Positions 8,910 through 18,935 of a stretch of 64,000 bases of DNA are shown here, in pieces (the first letter of the stretch is position 1; each line of letters begins with the position of its first letter). Position numbers and translations under genes: made by a program. The DNA is taken from positions 41,960 to 105,959 of the forward strand of contig CAYTDM010000004.1 in the NCBI GenBank assembly GCA_964436635.1, given 5' to 3'. Under the pieces are notes generated by a model that was not told the DNA's origin, did no database searches, and saw only the letters and a list, made by a program, of their open reading frames with translations. This stretch comes from DASRQK01 sp964436635. GTDB taxonomy: Bacteria > Bacteroidota > Bacteroidia > Sphingobacteriales > Sphingobacteriaceae.

Positions 8910-9964
8910 GATTCAACTAAATTTTGTTTGGTATTTGTTCGCAATATCGGCATTTGGGTGGAGAAAGCAAGGAGTTTTCCACCTTGAATGATCACATGTT
9001 TGTGATAATTTAAATCGTAAGTAAATTCATAAGGACCGTTTAAGTCTATGGGGTCGTTTGCGGCGCAAAATACCTGATAATCGATCGTACCTTTTACACC
9101 GTAACGGGTAATCATAAAGTGTTCATCTTGTTTTGCTAACGCAAACCACTTGCCTTCCCCAATGCCTCCCAGCCATTGAGCAGTGTGTGGAATTTGGGGG
9201 TGTCGCTCAGGCTCGTTCAACCATCCAGCTTGGTGATCAGGCCCTAATTTTTTTGCACCCTTTGTCGTAAAATTGTCCAAAAGTTGCTGGATCTGGAAGC
9301 GAAAAGACTGGCGACGATTAAAAGTTTTTTTTATAAGTTTCCCTGCTGATAAAATAAAAATCTCCTTATTCTTGGGCGCATTCACCACATTACTCATCGG
9401 ACTTGGCTTGATGAATTCGGGATATAAAATTTTCCCTACTCTCGGGTCATTTTTCGGTAGACCGGCCGCTAAAATCTGAGCGACATAGCGAGAACAACTG
9501 TTGTTTTTGGGCGCCAAGGCACCGTAGGGAATTAATCCTTGTTCTACAGTCTTTTCCGCAAATTCAAGCGCTTTGGCAAAAGAAATTCCCTCACAAATAG
9601 CTCCCACCAATCGTCCAGCTCCATGGGTATATGCTTCCAGCGATTCCATTTCAGACAAGAGCTCTTCCAAATTAAGCATTTCTCCATGTTCATTGAACTC
9701 TGCGCGGGTATGAATCCTTAATGCAGGATCAAATCTGGTTGTGCGCGCCCTTCCCATCCCCCTTGGCGTGATGTATCTTCCAAAGTCAGCATAATGAATA
9801 GCTCCTGTTTTTCTTTCAATGAGCACAATGGCAGCATGCCCTATTCGAAAATTCAGATTTTTAACAAGTCCTATTTTTTTTAGGACTTTCATCCACGCTT
9901 CGTCACCTCTTGCCGTTTGGTCTGGCCAAGCGATCGGAATGGCCAAATCATAGTAATCACTCAT
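8906..9964 (-). CDS. DUF6695-like protein, possible permuted papain-fold protein
   Basis: Protein of 352 residues, recognised only as a Bacteroidota family that I believe is DUF6695. Two stretches stand out: RIGHAAIVLIE (His43), followed by YADFGRY, and NNSCSRYVAQIL (Cys157). A conserved GHA strand preceding a Cys at the head of a helix is the arrangement of circularly permuted NlpC/P60 (papain-like) enzymes. This is inference, not proof. The C-terminal third (residues 240-345) looks like a separate beta-rich domain. No signal peptide is visible. It starts 6 bp after the histidine kinase gene and overlaps panD by 4 bp. Confidence 0.6.
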   Translation of the reverse strand: MSDYYDLAIPIAWPDQTARGDEAWMKVLKKIGLVKNLNFRIGHAAIVLIERKTGAIHYADFGRYITPRGMGRARTTRFDPALRIHTRAEFNEHGEMLNLEELLSEMESLEAYTHGAGRLVGAICEGISFAKALEFAEKTVEQGLIPYGALAPKNNSCSRYVAQILAAGLPKNDPRVGKILYPEFIKPSPMSNVVNAPKNKEIFILSAGKLIKKTFNRRQSFRFQIQQLLDNFTTKGAKKLGPDHQAGWLNEPERHPQIPHTAQWLGGIGEGKWFALAKQDEHFMITRYGVKGTIDYQVFCAANDPIDLNGPYEFTYDLNYHKHVIIQGGKLLAFSTQMPILRTNTKQNLVES

Positions 9965-9970
9965 ACAATC

Positions 9971-11239
9971 TTAGCTGTTAACCGAATTTATTTTAGCTTC
10001 TTCAGAGGGTTGGCTGCTGGGTAATACCACCCGGAAGGTGGTTCCTTTTCCTACTTCTGAATCTTTAACAAAAATATCTCCTGCATGGTATTTCACCATT
10101 CTTTTCGTTAAGGACAACCCTAATCCCCAACCTCTTTTTCTCGTGGTAAAGCCCGGCTCAAAAACAGTTTCAAATTTATTTCTCGGAATCCCTTTACCTG
10201 TGTCGCTTACATCAATGTAAATTTCGTCTTTGGCAAGGTTTTCTGTTATCACAATATCGATGCGGCCGGCCGATTCTATTGCGTTCGCAGCATTTTTCAA
10301 TAGGTTTTCTAACACCCAATCAAATAGTGGCGGATTAATCATGGCCGTTACATGGGAATCCCCTGACACATTAAATACGATGCGGTCGCTGGTGCGTACT
10401 TTGAAATAGTTGACAAAGTCCACCACGACTTTATATACGTGATGCCGTTGCAAGACGGGCGCAGAACCAATTTTTGAAAAACGATCTGCAACGGTTTCAA
10501 GGCGTTTAATATCGTTTTCCATTTCGTTTAACATGGGGTCATTTTCTGCTTCAAACTTGGTCCGAACTAATTCCAACCAGGCCATTAAAGAAGAGATGGG
10601 GGTGCCAAGTTGGTGGGCTGCTTCCTTTGTGAGGCCTACCCATACCAAGTTTTGTTCCGATTTTCTAATCGCGTTAAAGACCGTATAGGCGATAAATAAA
10701 AAGATGGCGATCAGGGTTAATTGAATGTAGGGAAAGATTCTCAAGCGATTTAATAGCGTTGAATCTTTGTAATACACCAGCCACTCTTCTCCATCCCAAA
10801 GTTCAATGGTGATGGGCGCGTGGTTTTTTTTCATGATCGCTAATTGCTGTTGAAAATAGGCCGGGTCGTACTCCATTTTCTTCCCCAACTCTGCCGCGTC
10901 CGTAGCCTCTTGTGGAATATTTGTTTTTTGAGGATTCAGGTTCCTCCAATGAATGATGCTATCTCTGGAATCTGTAATGATGGCTGGCAGGACCAAACTA
11001 TCTCTGACCGCGTACACAAATGAAATAAATTCATCGTTGATGTCTGGCATGGTCATCATGGTACGTGTGCTCATGGCCCATACCTCTGCTTTTGTGCGCT
11101 CTGATTTTGAGAGATTTCTAACTAAGTAATTTGTATACAATAAGGACGCAGCCGCGATAATCGCCGCAAAAATCAACAGGAAAAATTTCCAGCGTTGCTG
11201 ATTCAATTGTAAAGGCAAGTTAGGTGTCTTCGTCTGCAT
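9971..11239 (-). CDS. Sensor histidine kinase (orphan)
   Basis: Membrane histidine kinase, 422 residues from ATG 11239. A first transmembrane segment (FFLLIFAAIIAAASLLY) precedes a periplasmic sensor region of about 130 residues, a second segment (IQLTLIAIFLFIAY) and the H-box KEAAHQLGTP with the phosphoacceptor His. The ATPase domain shows N-box NLLKNAANAIE, G1 DTGKGIP and G2 GWGLGLSLTKRM. No response regulator is adjacent. ATGs at 11281 and 11263 lie in an 18-bp duplication and would add MYFASLM-type residues; a TAATTTTA box 3 nt before 11281 makes a leaderless start there possible. It heads the panD operon. Confidence 0.9.
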   Translation of the reverse strand: MQTKTPNLPLQLNQQRWKFFLLIFAAIIAAASLLYTNYLVRNLSKSERTKAEVWAMSTRTMMTMPDINDEFISFVYAVRDSLVLPAIITDSRDSIIHWRNLNPQKTNIPQEATDAAELGKKMEYDPAYFQQQLAIMKKNHAPITIELWDGEEWLVYYKDSTLLNRLRIFPYIQLTLIAIFLFIAYTVFNAIRKSEQNLVWVGLTKEAAHQLGTPISSLMAWLELVRTKFEAENDPMLNEMENDIKRLETVADRFSKIGSAPVLQRHHVYKVVVDFVNYFKVRTSDRIVFNVSGDSHVTAMINPPLFDWVLENLLKNAANAIESAGRIDIVITENLAKDEIYIDVSDTGKGIPRNKFETVFEPGFTTRKRGWGLGLSLTKRMVKYHAGDIFVKDSEVGKGTTFRVVLPSSQPSEEAKINSVNS

Positions 11240-11251
11240 ACTTGATTTCAA

Positions 11252-11281
11252 TGCAAAATACATTAATGATGCAAAATACAT
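11252..11281. repeat. 18-bp duplication at the histidine kinase start
   Basis: TGCAAAATACAT occurs at 11252-11263 and again at 11270-11281, an 18-bp period, creating two alternative in-frame start codons for the kinase. Confidence 0.75.
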
Positions 11282-11293
11282 AAATAAAATTAG

Positions 11294-11326
11294 TTGAGCC
11301 TTTAGGACTTGGATTTTTTATCTTTG
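11294..11326 (+). promoter_or_regulatory. Promoter of gltX (TTG-N22-TATCTTTG)
   Basis: TTG at 11294-11296 and TATCTTTG at 11319-11326 match the -33 and -7 elements of Bacteroidota promoters. Only 4 nt separate the box from the ATG at 11331, which predicts a leaderless transcript. Confidence 0.6.
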
Positions 11327-11330
11327 TAAG

Positions 11331-12860
11331 ATGAATAGCATGGAAAAGAAAGTTCGGGTGCGATTTGCGCCGAGTCCAACCGGAGGATTGCATTTAGGAG
11401 GTGTTCGCACAGCCTTATTTAATTATTTGTTTGCGAAGCAACATGGCGGAACGTTTGTGTTAAGGATAGAAGACACGGATCAAACACGTTTTGTGGCAGG
11501 GGCAGAAGAATACATTCAAGAATGCTTGAAATGGTGCGGGATGGAACCGGACGAAAGTCCTATTCATGGGGGAGATTTTGGTCCGTATCGTCAGAGCGAG
11601 CGCAAAGCCATGTACCGAGCGTTTGCGGAGCAATTAATCCAACAAGGAAATGCTTACTATGCATTTGATACGCCTGCAGAATTGGATGCACACCGCCAAC
11701 AGCATCCTAATTTTAAATACAGCCAGGAAAATCGCTTGGAGTTAAGAAATTCCTTGAGTTTGCCAGAGGAAGAAACTGCGCGCTTACTTGCTGAAGGGGT
11801 GCCATATGTTATCCGGATTAAAGTTCCTGAGCAGGAGCAAGTTAGTTTTGAAGATATGATTCGGGGCGTGGTGAGTTTCGATACCTCGCTGATCGATGAC
11901 AAAGTCTTATTAAAGGCAGATGGCATGCCTACTTATCACTTAGCGGTGGTGGTAGACGATTATAAAATGGAAATTTCTCATGTGTTTCGTGGTGAAGAGT
12001 GGTTGCCTTCTGCTCCCATTCATATCCTGCTTTGGGAATATTTGGGTTGGAAAGCACAAATGCCAGCATGGGCCCATCTTCCATTAATTTTGAAGCCAGA
12101 TGGGAATGGTAAATTGAGCAAACGGGATGGAGATCGCTTAGGTTTCCCTGTGTATGCGATGAATTGGTCAGATCCTCAAACGGGTGATTTGACAAAAGGC
12201 TTTAGAGAGTTAGGATTTTTGCCGGAAGCATTTGTGAATTTCTTAGCCCTTTTAGGATGGAACGATGGAACCGAACAGGAAATTTTCCCGCTTTCAGACT
12301 TGGTAGAGCGCTTTAACGTTTCTCGGATTAATAAGGCCGGTGCCAAATTTGATTTTGAGAAAGCCAAGTGGTTTAATCAAGCTTGGATTCAGAGAATTCC
12401 TTCTGATGAATTAATCGCTGAGGCGAAAAAAATACTTGCCGTAAACGGCATTGCACAAATCGATGAGTCATACACCTCAAAAGTGCTGGATCTGGTTCGT
12501 GAAAGGATGAACTTGGTGACAGATTTTTGGGCCCAAGCTTCGTTTTTTTATCAAGCGCCAGGCGAAATTGACGTGGATTCAGTGAAGAATAAGTGGACAG
12601 CTGAAAAAAACCTGTTTTTTGATGACATAGCGAATCAATTCGAAAATTTTGAACCTTGGTCTGCGGCAGAGTTAGAACATTTTTATAAATTAGCTGTGGA
12701 AGCGTCAGGAATGAAGGTAGGGGAACTCATGTTACCTTTACGAATCATGTTAGTCGGAGGAAAATTCGGACCTCATGTATTCGACATTTTGGCACTATTA
12801 GGAAAGGAAGAGGCGGTAGCGCGCATTCGCAAAGGCGTTCAATTGATAAATCAAGCATAA
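11331..12860 (+). CDS. gltX: Glutamyl-tRNA synthetase
   Basis: Charges tRNA-Glu with glutamate. The 509-residue class I synthetase has the HIGH-type motif in FAPSPTGGLHLGG and the KMSKS-type motif GKLSKRDG, with the usual anticodon-binding C-terminus. ATG 11331 is chosen because the -7 promoter box ends exactly 4 nt before it, as at three other genes here; ATG 11340 (MEKKVRVRF) is the alternative. It is followed after 6 bp by parE. Confidence 0.96.
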   Translation: MNSMEKKVRVRFAPSPTGGLHLGGVRTALFNYLFAKQHGGTFVLRIEDTDQTRFVAGAEEYIQECLKWCGMEPDESPIHGGDFGPYRQSERKAMYRAFAEQLIQQGNAYYAFDTPAELDAHRQQHPNFKYSQENRLELRNSLSLPEEETARLLAEGVPYVIRIKVPEQEQVSFEDMIRGVVSFDTSLIDDKVLLKADGMPTYHLAVVVDDYKMEISHVFRGEEWLPSAPIHILLWEYLGWKAQMPAWAHLPLILKPDGNGKLSKRDGDRLGFPVYAMNWSDPQTGDLTKGFRELGFLPEAFVNFLALLGWNDGTEQEIFPLSDLVERFNVSRINKAGAKFDFEKAKWFNQAWIQRIPSDELIAEAKKILAVNGIAQIDESYTSKVLDLVRERMNLVTDFWAQASFFYQAPGEIDVDSVKNKWTAEKNLFFDDIANQFENFEPWSAAELEHFYKLAVEASGMKVGELMLPLRIMLVGGKFGPHVFDILALLGKEEAVARIRKGVQLINQA

Positions 12861-12866
12861 GTATAC

Positions 12867-14722
12867 ATGGCAGAACATAATTATACAGAAGATAGCATCC
12901 GTTCGCTCGATTGGAAAGAGCATATTCGATTAAGACCGGGTATGTACATCGGGAAATTAGGCGATGGCTCTGCATACGACGATGGAATTTATGTCTTGCT
13001 AAAAGAGGTGATTGATAATTCCATTGACGAATTTGTGATGGGTGCGGGCAGAACTATAGAAATCACGGTGAATGAGAATAAGGCTAGCGTTCGCGATTAT
13101 GGCCGGGGTATTCCCATCGGTTCTGTCGTAGATGTGGTGTCCAAAATCAATACAGGAGGAAAGTATGACAGCAAAGCTTTCCAGAAATCTGTAGGGTTAA
13201 ATGGGGTGGGTACCAAAGCGGTGAATGCGTTATCCACGAACTTTGTCGTTCAATCTTATAGAAATAACGAAACAAGGATTGCTGAATTTAGCAAGGGGGA
13301 GCTGTTGCATGATGAGCGAAAGGAAACTACACAACGCAATGGGACGTCTGTAACCTTCTACCCAGATGAAACGATTTTTAGAAATTATAAGTATCGTTTA
13401 GAGTTTGTTGAAAACATGATCTGGAATTATGTTTTCTTAAACGCGGGGCTGACCATTAATTTTAATGGTAAAAAATATGTTTCGGAGCATGGGTTAAAGG
13501 ATTTGCTCGAGCGCAATGTGGACATGGAAAGCATGCGTTACCCGATCATTCATCTGAAAGGGGAAGACATTGAAATCGCATTAACCCACGGACAGCAATA
13601 TGGAGAAGAGTATTATTCCTTTGTAAATGGTCAACATACCACCCAAGGAGGAACCCATCAAGCTGCATTTCGTGAAGCGGTGGTGAAAACCATTCGGGAG
13701 TTTTATAAAAAGGATTTTGATGCTTCGGACATTCGGGCATCGGTGATTGCGGCCATTGCGATTAAAGTTCAAGAACCGGTGTTTGAGTCTCAAACGAAAA
13801 CTAAATTAGGCTCTCAAACAGTTGGTCCGGAAGGCCCGACCGTGCGGACTTTCATTAATGATTTTGTAAAAAAGGCTTTGGATGATTATTTGCACAAAAA
13901 CCCAGATACTGCCGAAGCATTATTAAAAAGAATCGTTCAATCAGAAAGGGAGCGGAAGGACATCGCAGGAATCAAAAAGCTAGCGAATGAGCGAGCTAAA
14001 AAGGCCTCTTTACATAACCGTAAACTACGCGATTGCAAAATTCATTACGACGATAAGCACGAGCGCGTACAAGAAACGACGCTTTTCATTACCGAGGGGG
14101 ATTCAGCGAGTGGTTCCATTACGAAATCACGGGATGTGCAAACCCAAGCGGTTTTTAGTTTAAAAGGGAAGCCCTTAAACAGCTACGGGCTGACCAAGAA
14201 AATCGTGTACGAAAATGAAGAATTTAACCTCTTACAACATGCCCTGAATATTGAAGACGGGATAGAGGGCTTACGATATAATAATATCGTTATCGCGACG
14301 GATGCCGATGTGGACGGGATGCANNNNNNNNNNTTCGCTTACTATTGTTGACTTTCTTTTTGCAATTTTTCCCTGATTTAGTGAAAGCAGGTCACGTTTC
14401 GATCTTGCAAACACCTTTATTTAGGGTTCGTAATAAGAAAGAAACCATTTATTGTTACAGCGAAGAGGAAAAGCAGCAAGCCGTCCAAAAATTAGGTTCA
14501 AAACCAGAAATTACTCGCTTTAAAGGATTGGGAGAGATCTCTCCGGATGAATTTGGATTATTTATCGGAAAGGATATGCGATTGGATCCGGTTATTTTGT
14601 CGAAAGATCAAAAAATCAGTCAATTATTAGAGTATTACATGGGTAAAAACACTCCAGATCGTCAAAAACACATTGTCGATAATCTACGGGTTGAATTAGA
14701 GCTCGAAGAGATGATCGCCTAA
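12867..14722 (+). CDS. parE: DNA topoisomerase IV subunit B, interrupted by a scaffold gap
   Basis: ATPase subunit of topoisomerase IV, which unlinks daughter chromosomes. The GHKL ATPase domain (EVIDNSIDEFVMG, DYGRGIP, GLNGVGTKAVNALS) is followed by a TOPRIM domain with ITEGDSASG and DADVDGM. It resembles ParE more than GyrB. Ten Ns (14324-14333) split the invariant DGMHIR motif: the left side ends in DGM plus CA, and the right side resumes in another frame as RLLLLTFFLQFFP. Inserting two bases would restore DGMHIRLL and give a protein of about 615 residues, so the break is an assembly placeholder rather than a mutation. A partner parC is not adjacent. Confidence 0.92.
14324..14333. other. 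Scaffold gap of 10 N inside parE
   Basis: Fixed-length run of ten Ns. The flanking codons imply that only about two bases are truly missing. Confidence 0.98.
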
Positions 14723-14789
14723 ATTTCCGATCTGAATTAATTTGGTGAGGTGGGTTAATTTAGCCGCTTGGTTAAATTGCCGAACTGAA

Positions 14790-16613
14790 CTATTTTGGCA
14801 AGGAGGATTCTGTTGCGCTAGCCGCAAAAAACTGCCGAATGGCCAAAAGTTGCTTTCGATTAATCGTTCCTAATAATTCTTCGTCGGAAGCTTCTTTTAC
14901 CTTTTTAACCGATTTAAAACGTGTTAATAAGTTTTGAACGGCGATCGGCCCAATGCCTGGGATCTGATCCAATTCAGATTGGAAGGTTTTTCTGCTTCGT
15001 TGTTTTCTATGAAAGGTGATGCCAAATCGGTGGGCTTCATCCCGTAGGTGTTGGATCACCTTAAGCGTTTCGGATTTTTTATCTAAATATAGCGGATAAG
15101 GATCTCCTGGGTAATAAAGTTCTTCTAAACGTTTCGCAATGCCTATAATAGCCACCTTATTCTCAATTCCTAATAACTTTAAGCTCTTTACCGCCGCACC
15201 TAATTGGCCTTTGCCTCCGTCAATCACGATTAACTGAGGCAGGGTTTGTCCTTCATCGATTAAGCGCCTGTATCGACGAAACACCGCTTCCTCCATGGTC
15301 GCAAAATCATTCGGTCCTTCCACCGTTTTTACATTAAAGTGGCGATACTCTTTTTTTGAAGGCTTGCCATCCCGAAACACTACGATAGCAGAAACGGGAT
15401 ATTGACCTTGAAAGTTGGAGTTATCAAAACATTCAATATGGTGTGGTAGTTCTGTAAGCCGTAAATCCTTCTGCATTTTTGTGAGCAATCGCTCTACCCG
15501 GACATCCGGATTTAATTTTTCATAATGGAGTAATCGTTCCTTTTTGAAAAACGCGACATTCTTTTGAGATAAATCCAGCAGCTTCTTCTTGTCTCCAGCC
15601 TTTGGGATGGTAAATTTTAGGCTGTCGGAAGAAATATCTATACGAAATGGCACGACGATTTCACGAGACTGCGAGTGGAATCGATCTCTAATTTCTGGAA
15701 TGGCCAGCGCGAGGATTTCCTCGTCTGTTTCATCCAAACGTTTTTTCACTTCTATGGTTTGGGTCTGTATGATGACCCCATTCATCACTTTCAGAAAATT
15801 CACAAAAGCATAATTTCCTTCTGATGCGATGTTAAACACATCTAAATTCGTGATGGTATGAGAAACGACCGTGGATTTACTTTGGTAATTTAACAGTAAA
15901 TCAAGTTTCAGCTTTAATTTATGAGCAAGCTCAAAATTTAACCCATTTGCTGCATGCTCAATTTCACCTTTTAATCGCTTTACCACCGATGAAATTTTCC
16001 CATCTAACAAATCACGAATATCTGCTAATTTGGATTCATATTCAGCAAAACTTTCCAGTCCTTCACAAGGGCCATTGCAATTCCCGATCTGATATTCTAA
16101 ACAGATTTTAAATTTCCCTTTTTGTATGTTTTCTTGGGTAAGGGCTAAGTTGCAGGTCCGCAGCGGATAAATTTCACGGATGGTTTCCATAATTGCATGC
16201 ATCATGCTTACTGAAGCATATGGCCCATAGTATTTTGAACCATCTTTGATCATTTTTCTGGTAGGAAAAATGCGGGGAAATGGTTCATTTTTGATGACGA
16301 TCCAGGGATAGGTTTTGTCGTCTTTTAACAGGATGTTGTATCGGGGTTGGTGTTTTTTTATGAGGCTGTTTTCCAGCAACCACGCATCGATTTCTGTATC
16401 GACTATCGTAAAGGTGATTTTTTTTATTTTGCGTACGAGGACGCGCGTTTTTCCATTTAATTGGTGCTCATTCACAAAATAGGAACTGACCCTATTTTTT
16501 AAATTTTTTGCCTTACCAATATAAATGATTTGATCGTCTGCATCCCAATACTGATAAACACCCGGTTTTTGCGGCAGCGATTTTAAAAACTCCTTTATTT
16601 CCTTGCGATCCAT
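14790..16613 (-). CDS. uvrC: Excinuclease ABC subunit C
   Basis: Makes both incisions in nucleotide excision repair within the UvrABC system. At 607 residues it is full length: an N-terminal GIY-YIG nuclease (PGVYQYWDADDQIIYIGKAK), a UVR motif near residues 200-235 that contacts UvrB, the RNase H-like nuclease domain (ECFDNSNFQG and later VIDGGKGQL) and C-terminal helix-hairpin-helix (LDQIPGIGPIAVQNLL). It converges on parE, with about 67 bp of imperfectly repeated A/T-rich sequence and no clear hairpin between. PBP1A lies 25 bp upstream on the same strand. Confidence 0.96.
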   Translation of the reverse strand: MDRKEIKEFLKSLPQKPGVYQYWDADDQIIYIGKAKNLKNRVSSYFVNEHQLNGKTRVLVRKIKKITFTIVDTEIDAWLLENSLIKKHQPRYNILLKDDKTYPWIVIKNEPFPRIFPTRKMIKDGSKYYGPYASVSMMHAIMETIREIYPLRTCNLALTQENIQKGKFKICLEYQIGNCNGPCEGLESFAEYESKLADIRDLLDGKISSVVKRLKGEIEHAANGLNFELAHKLKLKLDLLLNYQSKSTVVSHTITNLDVFNIASEGNYAFVNFLKVMNGVIIQTQTIEVKKRLDETDEEILALAIPEIRDRFHSQSREIVVPFRIDISSDSLKFTIPKAGDKKKLLDLSQKNVAFFKKERLLHYEKLNPDVRVERLLTKMQKDLRLTELPHHIECFDNSNFQGQYPVSAIVVFRDGKPSKKEYRHFNVKTVEGPNDFATMEEAVFRRYRRLIDEGQTLPQLIVIDGGKGQLGAAVKSLKLLGIENKVAIIGIAKRLEELYYPGDPYPLYLDKKSETLKVIQHLRDEAHRFGITFHRKQRSRKTFQSELDQIPGIGPIAVQNLLTRFKSVKKVKEASDEELLGTINRKQLLAIRQFFAASATESSLPK

Positions 16614-16638
16614 TAAAAATGATCCAATCTTCCTATCA

Positions 16639-18888
16639 TTAGAAGCCGAGTCGATCGTCTACTTTCGGTTCCTCGACGCCCATGAATTGTTCATATTTGC
16701 TGCAGTCAAGTTCGCGGGTTAACCCACCTGGAGGCAATGGGAAATCGCCCACCGCATAGTTTAAGGATTTGTCTGCGTAAACTTTTTGCATATAGAGGGC
16801 AAAAATTGGCAAGGCCGATTGCGCCCCCTGACCTTCCGCCATGGATTCGAAACTAATGCCTCTATCTTCCGCTCCAGTCCACACACCACTTACTAAGTGC
16901 GGGGTAATGCCAATATACCAAGCATCCGAATTATCGTTCGTCGTTCCTGTTTTTCCACCCATGGGTTGAGTCAAATTATATCTCCAACGTAAACGGCCTG
17001 CAGAACCACCGTCCACCACGCTTTTCAACATGTCTACCATGATGTATGCACTTTCACTATTCATGACTTTTAATACTTTCGGTGCATGTTCGTAAATCGG
17101 TGTGCCGTTTTTATCTTCGATTCTCAAAATATAGATCGGTTCTGTCCACACCCCGTGGTTAACGAATGCTGAATACGCTCCAACCATATCAAAGACAGAG
17201 GCCTCATAAGCACCTAAGGAGATGGATGGATACGTTGGTACTTCGGATGTAATGCCCATGCGTTTAGTCAATGCCGCTACAGGGCGAGCTCCTACCTCAT
17301 TAATTAAATATGCTGTAGCATAGTTTTGTGAATTTGCTAAGGCATCTCTTAAGGTAATAGGACTTCCGATAGAAGTACCTCGCGGGCTCCACTCCGATGG
17401 GGTACCTTCATTGATTACTAAGGGAACATTTGGCACCCGAAAACAAGGCGAATAATATGCATGATCGATGGCGACTGCATACGTAAATGGTTTCGCTGTC
17501 GAACCCACTTGTCTCGTTCCCATCTTCACCTGATCGTATTTATAATGTTCAAAATTAATTCCTCCTACCCAAGCGCGCACATAACCGGTATGCGGCTCCA
17601 TGGACATCATGGCATTTCTTAATATTAATTTATTATATCGAATGGAATCCATTGGAGTCATTAAGGTGTCTTTATTTCCACTCCAAGAGAATAGGGTCAT
17701 TTGCACTGGTTTATCAAAATCATTTAAAATTTCCTCTTCGGTTTTACCCTGACGTTTTAGTTCCCTGTAGCGATCCGATCTGCGCATGCCGGTCTCTAAC
17801 AAACGACCTTTTTCTCCTTTGAACGGATCTTTATTTCTCCATTGACGGTCAAAGGATTTTTGCAAGCTTTCCATCCATTCCATTTGCGCTTCCTCGGCAT
17901 ATTGTTGCATTTTAGAATTGATGGTGGTGTACACTTTTAATCCGTCACGATCCAAATCATACGGAGTGCCGTCCGCTTTTGTAATCGAACGCTCTTTAAA
18001 AATCCGTTGAATTTCTTGTTTCATGACTGCTCTGAAGTAAGGCGCTAATCCTTCCCCATAAGTAGCGATGCGTAATTTCAGTTCCAACGGTTGTTCTTTC
18101 GCCAAATCGTATTCGTTCAGAGTTAAGAATCCTTGCTTACGCATGTTGTTTAATACCGTATTTCTTCTGGCTAAAGACCTTTCAGGATGTCTTACTGGCG
18201 AGTACATTCCCGGACCTTTTAACATCCCTACTAATAAAGCCGCTTGTTCAGCAGTTAATTGATCCGGCGTGGTATTGAAATAGGTTCTTGCAGCAGATTT
18301 AATCCCAAACGTATTATACGCACCAAAATCTACCGTATTAAAATACATGGTGATAATTTCTTCCTTCGTATAGTTTCTTTCTAAGCGTACTGCTGTCACC
18401 CATTCCTGAAATTTTTGAATGATCCGCTTCCCTGTATTCCTTGCTCTTCCTTCTGAAAATAAATTCAAGGCTAATTGCTGGGTGATGGTACTTGCCCCCT
18501 GTTTTTTCCCTACTAAATTATAGAATAGAATGGTAAAAGTTCTTCTAAAATCGATGCCGGAATGGTTATAAAAACGTTTATCTTCAGTAGCAATCAAGGC
18601 ATTCACTAAGTATGGAGATAATTCTTCATACTTGACGTTTGATCTGTTTTGCACAAAATAAGTCCCTAAAACTACCCCATCTTCCGCATAGATTTCAGTC
18701 GCCAAATTGCTTTTGGGGTTCTCCAAATCTTTAAAAGTCGGCAAAGGACCGAAAAGTCCCATTCGGATGCTTAGGATAAATAGAAAGGCGAACGAGACAC
18801 CACCTACGATTATAATCCAAAACGTACGGGTATAACGTCTAATGTCTTCTTGAGTCAGTGAGTTTACTTTTTTATTTGGTCGCATCAT
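16639..18888 (-). CDS. mrcA: Penicillin-binding protein 1A, bifunctional glycosyltransferase/transpeptidase
   Basis: Class A PBP of 749 residues that polymerises and cross-links peptidoglycan. One N-terminal transmembrane segment (TFWIIIVGGVSFAFLFIL) is followed by the GT51 domain with ATEDKRFYNHSGID and GASTITQQLALNLF. The transpeptidase has SxxK as STAK in GSTAKPFTY, SxN as SQN and KTG in GGKTGTTN. A second ATG three bases downstream could be the start. It is probably in one operon with sprE upstream (47 bp) and uvrC downstream. Confidence 0.95.
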   Translation of the reverse strand: MMRPNKKVNSLTQEDIRRYTRTFWIIIVGGVSFAFLFILSIRMGLFGPLPTFKDLENPKSNLATEIYAEDGVVLGTYFVQNRSNVKYEELSPYLVNALIATEDKRFYNHSGIDFRRTFTILFYNLVGKKQGASTITQQLALNLFSEGRARNTGKRIIQKFQEWVTAVRLERNYTKEEIITMYFNTVDFGAYNTFGIKSAARTYFNTTPDQLTAEQAALLVGMLKGPGMYSPVRHPERSLARRNTVLNNMRKQGFLTLNEYDLAKEQPLELKLRIATYGEGLAPYFRAVMKQEIQRIFKERSITKADGTPYDLDRDGLKVYTTINSKMQQYAEEAQMEWMESLQKSFDRQWRNKDPFKGEKGRLLETGMRRSDRYRELKRQGKTEEEILNDFDKPVQMTLFSWSGNKDTLMTPMDSIRYNKLILRNAMMSMEPHTGYVRAWVGGINFEHYKYDQVKMGTRQVGSTAKPFTYAVAIDHAYYSPCFRVPNVPLVINEGTPSEWSPRGTSIGSPITLRDALANSQNYATAYLINEVGARPVAALTKRMGITSEVPTYPSISLGAYEASVFDMVGAYSAFVNHGVWTEPIYILRIEDKNGTPIYEHAPKVLKVMNSESAYIMVDMLKSVVDGGSAGRLRWRYNLTQPMGGKTGTTNDNSDAWYIGITPHLVSGVWTGAEDRGISFESMAEGQGAQSALPIFALYMQKVYADKSLNYAVGDFPLPPGGLTRELDCSKYEQFMGVEEPKVDDRLGF

Positions 18889-18935
18889 GCTACTAAACGT
18901 CTATTATATATTGAGTTATATATTAATAATTCCAA

